From positions 48,603 through 59,519 of the forward strand of contig MGNQ01000058.1 in the NCBI GenBank assembly GCA_001796865.1: DNA of 10,917 nucleotides. Direction: 5' to 3'. This stretch comes from Chloroflexi bacterium RBG_16_56_11. GTDB taxonomy: Bacteria > Chloroflexota > Dehalococcoidia > Dehalococcoidales > RBG-16-60-22. The stretch's first letter is position 1. Every line of letters starts with the position of its first letter. Positions 7,245-10,917 of this stretch are shown here, in pieces. The notes under the pieces are model-generated. The model worked only from the letters and a program-made list of their open reading frames with translations, was not told the DNA's origin and did no database searches. The translations under genes and the position numbers were made by a program.

Positions 7245-8861
7245 TCAAGCAATCGTTGCCATCTGCCTCTCGGTGACCCTGCGCCCCACGAGGTTTTCGA
7301 TGACCTCATCCGAGGCGTTCATCCGCGGCGGCCTTCGCAGCGCGAGGTCGGAGCCGCTCGCTTTCTTCAGGCTATAGTAGTGTTTGAACGAACCCCGCCG
7401 GAGGATAGTCACCTCCAGGGGGCTGACTCCCATTAAATTAACGAGGTCGCTGTAACCGGGGTCCGTCCTGGTCAGCTCGCCGCCGATGATTGCGGGCAGG
7501 TCGATTTCCCGCCTGCCGTTGCCCAGCTCGATGTAAAGGTGGAGCCTGGGTTTCCCCTCCTTGACCTCCTTACGGATAATCCAGTCCTCGTAGTCGACGC
7601 CGGAGTTAGCGATAGCCTGCATGACGGTTTTTTCGCTTACCCTGGTGAAACCGGCGATATCGATGAGGTTGTCGGCCCGGGTCTCGAAGACCATCTGCGG
7701 CAGGTGTACACCCGCCTCGGCATCTTCCATGGCGACGATACGCACGAGGTGCCCCAGGCGGTACCTGACGAAGGGCATGCCATAGAAGCTGGTAATTACC
7801 ATCTCGTAGCGTTCGCCGGGTTTGACCTCGTGAAGGAGAACGGTATGCGGCTCATAAAAAACGTCGCTCCGGCTTTTCACCCATTCACTCTCGGGAATAA
7901 ATTCGAAGAAATTGGAGTGTGGGATAAAAGTCATGCCCCGGCGGTTCCACGTCTGGACGGCCATGATACCTGCTTCCGTGCAGGCGTGGAACTCATAGGG
8001 ATAGGCGCCCCAGTACTTGTAAACCTGGTCGCGGTAGATACTGGTATCGATGCCCCACCCGATGAGTGCTTTCACCGGCCACAGGTCCTTGGGTAATATG
8101 CCCCGGTTTTCAATCTTGCTCCTGAGGTACGCCCGGGATATCCTGGCCATCTCACCCGGGTGCAACAGGTGCTTGGAGAAACCGCCTTTCCGGGACATCT
8201 GGTCGAACTCGCTCGCCGTCCTGACCAGAACGCTGGTCATGGCGATCATGATATCGACGCCGTTCCTCAAAGAAAGCTCGAAGCCGCGCGTCATCTTATC
8301 ACGGAAGTCCATGCCGTCATGCAACTCCACCGGCATGACCGGCCTCAGGTTGAACACCTGGCTGGCCCCGGCGGCGAGCAGACCGGAGAGATACGGCGAG
8401 GGCGCCACGTTATAAAGTACCCGGTCGCCTTCAGTGAGGGTGCTTTCGCCGCGCTTGCGCGAGCAGGCCAGAATAAACACGGTCATGAGGTTATCGATGG
8501 ACCGGCTATAGGCCTCGAGTGTATACGGGACGCGCCGGCAGCAGCCGGCCCCGCCGGAAGTGCTGGCCCAGACGTGAGGTTCCTCGGGCAAGGCCATATC
8601 ATCGCCGGGGTCGAGCTCGGGGAGGTAGTCCTCGTAACTGGTAAGAGGCACCAGGTGCCGGAGCTCCTCAACACTCGAAGGAGTGCGGATGCCCATCAGA
8701 CGTTTGCCGAGGGGACAGCCGGCCACTTTTTCCAGCTGTTGTAAAAGCAAAGACTCCTGGATAGACATGAACTGCTTTAAGTTGAGGTCAAGAAAACCGC
8801 AATACTTGCTCCACGTCCTGTCGTTCTCCGACTTTATCATGGGATATTTAATACTCTGCAC
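7245..8861 (-). CDS. GH3-superfamily acyl-adenylating enzyme (divergent motifs)
   Basis: GH3 proteins activate carboxylates as acyl-AMP and, in plants, join them to amino acids; bacterial members have few known roles. The 538-aa protein shows the GH3 order: LVPLTSYEDYLPEL (70-83), the phosphate-binding loop at 101-114 (TSGGAGCCRRVPYT), the YxxTEG-like FHACTEAG (291-298), FFEFIPESE (318-326), GERYEMVITSFYGMPFVRYRLGHL (349-372, cited in parts), then FETRADNLIDIAGF (392-405) and a C-terminal lid domain. Two sites depart from the family: the usual TSGTTG-x-x-K reads TSGGAGCCR, and YRxGD reads YRLGH (His371). Activity may be altered or lost. I chose the GTG start because AGAGG sits 7 nt before it; a later ATG at 8840 has no ribosome site. 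It is the first gene of the leftward cluster and is divergent from the Mo-oxidoreductase gene. Confidence 0.85.
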   Translation of the reverse strand: MQSIKYPMIKSENDRTWSKYCGFLDLNLKQFMSIQESLLLQQLEKVAGCPLGKRLMGIRTPSSVEELRHLVPLTSYEDYLPELDPGDDMALPEEPHVWASTSGGAGCCRRVPYTLEAYSRSIDNLMTVFILACSRKRGESTLTEGDRVLYNVAPSPYLSGLLAAGASQVFNLRPVMPVELHDGMDFRDKMTRGFELSLRNGVDIMIAMTSVLVRTASEFDQMSRKGGFSKHLLHPGEMARISRAYLRSKIENRGILPKDLWPVKALIGWGIDTSIYRDQVYKYWGAYPYEFHACTEAGIMAVQTWNRRGMTFIPHSNFFEFIPESEWVKSRSDVFYEPHTVLLHEVKPGERYEMVITSFYGMPFVRYRLGHLVRIVAMEDAEAGVHLPQMVFETRADNLIDIAGFTRVSEKTVMQAIANSGVDYEDWIIRKEVKEGKPRLHLYIELGNGRREIDLPAIIGGELTRTDPGYSDLVNLMGVSPLEVTILRRGSFKHYYSLKKASGSDLALRRPPRMNASDEVIENLVGRRVTERQMATIA

Positions 8862-8935
8862 TTTATCGCCTCTGCAAAACTATATTTTCCCCTCGGATAC
8901 TCGCTCCCTTTTCAAATCCAAGTCTAAGGACGCTG

Positions 8936-8941
8936 TGTCAA
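8936..8941 (-). promoter_or_regulatory. Possible -35 box for the GH3 gene
   Basis: The minus strand reads a perfect TTGACA here, 74 nt before the GTG. At 16-18 nt spacing the -10 candidates (GGATTT, GATTTG, ATTTGA) are all poor. If this is a promoter it probably needs an activator. Confidence 0.3.
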
Positions 8942-8959
8942 CAAGGCATCACAATCGAA

Positions 8960-8982
8960 GACATATTACTCTCAAATATGTC
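8960..8982. promoter_or_regulatory. Palindromic operator-like site upstream of the GH3 gene
   Basis: GACATATT, a 7-nt spacer and AATATGTC form a perfect 8+7+8 inverted repeat. It lies 18 nt upstream of the TTGACA box, a usual place for an activator site. The binding protein is unknown, and no regulator gene is in the window. Confidence 0.5.
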
Positions 8983-9054
8983 ACAAGAATTCACCGTTTG
9001 AGCGTATCTTATATTTTCTTCATTTGTCTCGTTCGTACCATTACTAAGATACCA

Positions 9055-9177
9055 GCCGGTGGGTAAACATATCATAAAGAAACGACGGGAAGTTGTAACA
9101 AATCCGTAAATAACGACACAAACGGCGCAAAAACCCCACCGGCCGGAAATGGAACTCGGGCAATCCATTTTACCGGC
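9055..9177. repeat. Nested inverted repeats in the divergent intergenic region
   Basis: GCCGGTGGG (9055-9063) is the reverse complement of CCCACCGGC (9135-9143), 71 nt apart. Overlapping its right arm is a compact hairpin: GCCGG + AAATGGA (9142-9153) pairs with TCCATTT + CCGGC (9164-9170, 9173-9177), giving 12 bp with a 2-nt bulge and a 10-nt loop. Both folds use 9142-9143, so they compete at that point. No function can be assigned. Confidence 0.7.
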
Positions 9178-9205
9178 AGGTTTTCGCTTACCAGCCTTTC
9201 ACGTG

Positions 9206-9260
9206 ACGGGAAGTCCCCGGATTAATACGGTATACAAATCAACGGGAATATCCCCGGATT
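9206..9260. repeat. Two imperfect direct repeats, 36-nt period
   Basis: ACGGGAA-GT-CCCCGGATT (9206-9223) recurs as ACGGGAA-TAT-CCCCGGATT (9242-9260). A partial earlier copy, GACGGGAAGT, is at 9084-9093 (full 10-bp match to 9205-9214), and its core appears inverted as ACTTCCCG at 9471-9478, just before the ribosome site of the oxidoreductase. These may be repeated protein-binding sites. Confidence 0.65.
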
Positions 9261-9280
9261 GTTGTTATAACCGGGGTTTT
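9252..9280 (+). terminator. Weak terminator-like hairpin
   Basis: CCCCGG (9252-9257) pairs with CCGGGG (9271-9276) across a 13-nt loop and is followed by TTTT. The T-run is short and no rightward transcript is known upstream, so this may instead be part of the repeat cluster. Confidence 0.2.
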
Positions 9281-9332
9281 AGGCCGACATTTTTACGCAA
9301 TCCGTTAACACAACATCACGGAGTGTTCTGAC

Positions 9333-9362
9333 TTGACAAGGAGAAGGGCGCTAGTGTAGATT
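9333..9362 (+). promoter_or_regulatory. Probable sigma70-type promoter of the Mo-oxidoreductase gene
   Basis: A perfect -35 TTGACA (9333-9338), an 18-nt spacer and a -10 TAGATT (9357-9362, four of six consensus bases) point rightward. Transcription would start near 9369 and give a leader of about 128 nt, unusually long, which carries the palindrome at 9431-9449. Confidence 0.55.
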
Positions 9363-9430
9363 GATAAAGAATTGTGCACTAAAGTCACGTTTATCAGATT
9401 ATTTCCCCGACCTGTAGTCCCCCCATTAAA

Positions 9431-9455
9431 TCCGTCTTTAAAAGACGGAGTCCGT
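9431..9455 (+). promoter_or_regulatory. Palindrome and alternative hairpin in the leader of the Mo-oxidoreductase gene
   Basis: TCCGTCTTT-A-AAAGACGGA (9431-9449) is a perfect 9+1+9 inverted repeat. Its right end ACGGA also pairs with the next TCCGT (9451-9455) around one G, so TCCGT/ACGGA/TCCGT alternate. The tiny loop favours a protein-binding DNA site over an RNA hairpin. It lies 47 nt before the ATG and about 70 nt after the -10 box, so it could act as a downstream repressor site. Confidence 0.6.
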
Positions 9456-9496
9456 GATTAATTTCAGGCGACTTCCCGAAAGGAGAGTGATTTGAG

Positions 9497-10917
9497 ATGC
9501 CCGACGCAAGGCGTAAAAAAATCGACGTAAGGCCGGACAAAACAGTCATCAAAGCCCTGGCCCTGGGCGGCCTGCTCGGGGGCGGGGGCGAATGCGCCGT
9601 CGATGTCAAAGACGGCAAGATCGTCAGAATCAGGCCGTTCCACTACGATTGGAAATACAAGCCGGAACAGTTCCGCCCCTGGAAAATCACCCGGAACGGC
9701 AAAGACTACCGCCCGCTCTTCAAATCGGTACCCGCCACCTTCTCCCTGGCTTACAAGAAACGGACATTTTCTCCCAATCGCATCAAGTATCCGCTAAAAC
9801 GCGTCGACTGGGACCCCAGCGGCGAGAGGAACCCGCAGAACCGCGGCAAGAGCAAGTACAAGAGGATATCCTGGGAAGAGGCTACCGACATACTATCGGC
9901 CGAGGTCAAGAGGGTCCACAAGACCTACGGGCCGCTGGCCATCCTGGTGCAGGGCGACGGCCACGGCGAGTGCAAGACCATCAACACGCCCCACGGGCAC
10001 TCGGGGCGGCTTTTCGACATGATGGGCGGGTTCACCCAGCAGGTAAGGAACCCGGACAGCTGGGAAGGCTGGTACTGGGGCTCGAAGCACGTCTGGGGAC
10101 AGGGTATCCAGGGCATGATGGACCCGGCCAACAATGTGGCCAAAGACATCACCGAGAACGCCGACATGGTGCTGTTCTGGGGCGGCGACCCCGAGACGAC
10201 GCCATGGGGCTTCACCGGTCAGTGTGCCACCCGCATCTGCTACTTCTGGTCGGAGGTCGGCATCAAGCAGGTATACGTCTGCCCCGACCTTAACTACGGC
10301 GCCGCCGTCCACGGCGATAAATGGATACCGGTACTGCCTAACACCGATGCCGCCCTGCAACTGGCGATTATCTACATGTGGGTCACCGAAGGCACCTATA
10401 ATAAAGAATATGTAAAGACCCACGCCGTCGGCATGGACAAGGTCGAGGACTACGTCCTGGGCAAGGAAGACGGTGTGCCCAAGACGCCCGAATGGGCCTC
10501 CAAAAAATGCGGCGTGCCGGAGTGGACGATTAAAGCGTTTGCCCGGGAATGGGCCAAGAAAATAACCTCGATCGCCCACTACTTTGGTGGCTCTTATGTC
10601 CGTGGCCCGTTCTCCCACGAGCCCGGCCGTTTGGAGTGCATCCTGCTGGGTATGCAGGGACTCGGCGGGCCCGGCGTTCACCAGTGGCAGATTACCTATA
10701 CGGGCATGCCCCGGGCGGAAGGTCTTCGCAGCACGCGCTTTTTCAATCCGGAGCTGAGCGAGCGTATCACCAAGCCCGTGGCCACGACCATCCGGGCCTG
10801 GGGCAAGCAGCTTATCCCCAAGACCTGGATACAGCAGGCCATCGAAAATCCGCCGCTTACCTTCTGGGGCAGCGGCGCTATCGAGACGCCGACCGAGGAC
10901 CAGTTCAAGAAATATGT
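9497..10917 (+). CDS. Molybdopterin (bis-MGD) oxidoreductase, transhydroxylase large-subunit-like (3' truncated)
   Basis: A DMSO-reductase-superfamily catalytic subunit; 473 codons are visible and the frame is open at the window end. It starts with ATG 11 nt after AAGGAG (9480-9485). The N-terminal CxxCxxxC iron-sulfur motif of most relatives is missing: only Cys33 occurs in the GGGGECAVDVKDGKIVRIRP block. Further blocks are KRVDWDPSGERNPQNRG (101-117), RISWEEATDIL (123-133), NPDSWEGWYWG (185-195), FWGGDPETTPWGF (227-239) and VPEWTIKAFAREWAKK (340-355). These resemble, from memory, the large subunit of Pelobacter pyrogallol-phloroglucinol transhydroxylase, where an Asp-Ser pair in NPDSWEGW includes the Mo-ligand serine; here D187-S188. 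No Tat or Sec signal is evident, so a cytoplasmic site is likely. An Fe-S partner subunit would be expected downstream, outside the window. The true substrate is unknown. Confidence 0.88.
   Translation, partial: MPDARRKKIDVRPDKTVIKALALGGLLGGGGECAVDVKDGKIVRIRPFHYDWKYKPEQFRPWKITRNGKDYRPLFKSVPATFSLAYKKRTFSPNRIKYPLKRVDWDPSGERNPQNRGKSKYKRISWEEATDILSAEVKRVHKTYGPLAILVQGDGHGECKTINTPHGHSGRLFDMMGGFTQQVRNPDSWEGWYWGSKHVWGQGIQGMMDPANNVAKDITENADMVLFWGGDPETTPWGFTGQCATRICYFWSEVGIKQVYVCPDLNYGAAVHGDKWIPVLPNTDAALQLAIIYMWVTEGTYNKEYVKTHAVGMDKVEDYVLGKEDGVPKTPEWASKKCGVPEWTIKAFAREWAKKITSIAHYFGGSYVRGPFSHEPGRLECILLGMQGLGGPGVHQWQITYTGMPRAEGLRSTRFFNPELSERITKPVATTIRAWGKQLIPKTWIQQAIENPPLTFWGSGAIETPTEDQFKKY

Larger units (their letters stand above)
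8862..9496. other. 635-nt intergenic control region between divergent genes
   Basis: No convincing coding frame is present; the short frames here lack ribosome sites and family motifs. The base composition is visibly more AT-rich than the flanking genes. It holds, left to right: a -35-like TTGACA for the GH3 gene, an 8+7+8 palindrome, a distant 8-bp inverted pair (GTATCTTA 9004-9011 with TAAGATAC 9045-9052), a 9-bp inverted pair overlapping a 12-bp hairpin, two near-identical direct repeats, a promoter for the oxidoreductase, and a 9+1+9 palindrome in its leader. No tRNA, attachment site or insertion sequence is recognisable. Confidence 0.7.

Noticed and set aside
6732..7436. 234-aa open frame opposite the HD-GYP and GH3 genes
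   Set aside because: It spans two well-supported genes and their gap and is low-complexity in character; shadow.
9299..9320. Possible integron attC or phage attachment site near GTTAAC
   Set aside because: No paired R-box/L-box structure, integrase or tRNA end is present.
8938..9331. Short frames of 60-76 aa in the intergenic region
   Set aside because: No plausible ribosome sites, odd composition, and they run through the inverted repeats.
9592..10293. 233-aa plus-strand frame inside the Mo-oxidoreductase gene
   Set aside because: The frame starting at 9497 is open to the window end and carries the conserved Mo-enzyme blocks; this one is an out-of-frame, Arg/Gln-rich shadow.
9893..10681. 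262-aa minus-strand frame over the Mo-oxidoreductase
   Set aside because: Antisense to conserved protein blocks, with no ribosome site or motif seen.

Overview
The window is about 10.9 kb of moderately GC-rich bacterial DNA with dense genes. The mix of genes suggests an anaerobic bacterium: a long-chain prenyl diphosphate synthase, an FtsH, a membrane HD-GYP sensor, a rare bacterial GH3-type adenylating enzyme, and a molybdopterin oxidoreductase resembling pyrogallol-phloroglucinol transhydroxylase. My best guess is Chloroflexota, class Dehalococcoidia, probably an uncultured lineage. That is an inference from protein style, not a marker-gene result.

Left block (1-4136): the 3' two thirds of metG and a trans-polyprenyl diphosphate synthase gene run rightward with overlapping ends, so they are probably co-transcribed. 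They converge on ftsH, which runs leftward from its own promoter with a perfect extended -10 at about 4175-4183.

Middle block (4137-8861): three leftward genes are spaced closely enough (48 and 59 nt) to be one transcript. They encode a GH3-superfamily enzyme, a multi-TM/GAF/HD-GYP putative c-di-GMP phosphodiesterase, and a small secreted protein of unknown function. Between the secreted-protein gene and ftsH lies a 271-nt gap whose plus strand folds on paper into several nested and mutually exclusive stems. It looks like a structured RNA and matches nothing I can name with confidence; part of a group II intron-like RNA is one possibility.

Right block (8862-10917): a 635-nt intergenic region separates the leftward GH3 gene from a rightward Mo-bis-pterin oxidoreductase gene that runs off the window. 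The region is rich in inverted repeats and holds five copies of CGGATT/AATCCG. It also has a good sigma70-type promoter (TTGACA-N18-TAGATT) for the oxidoreductase and an 18-bp palindrome in that gene's leader. The oxidoreductase lacks the N-terminal iron-sulfur cysteine motif and keeps an Asn-Pro-Asp-Ser motif, as in the transhydroxylase large subunit.

The most unusual items are the candidate structured RNA at 4243-4392, the GH3 protein with degenerate nucleotide-binding motifs, and the repeat-laden control region in front of the transhydroxylase-like gene. I see no CRISPR array, tRNA, rRNA or insertion sequence.
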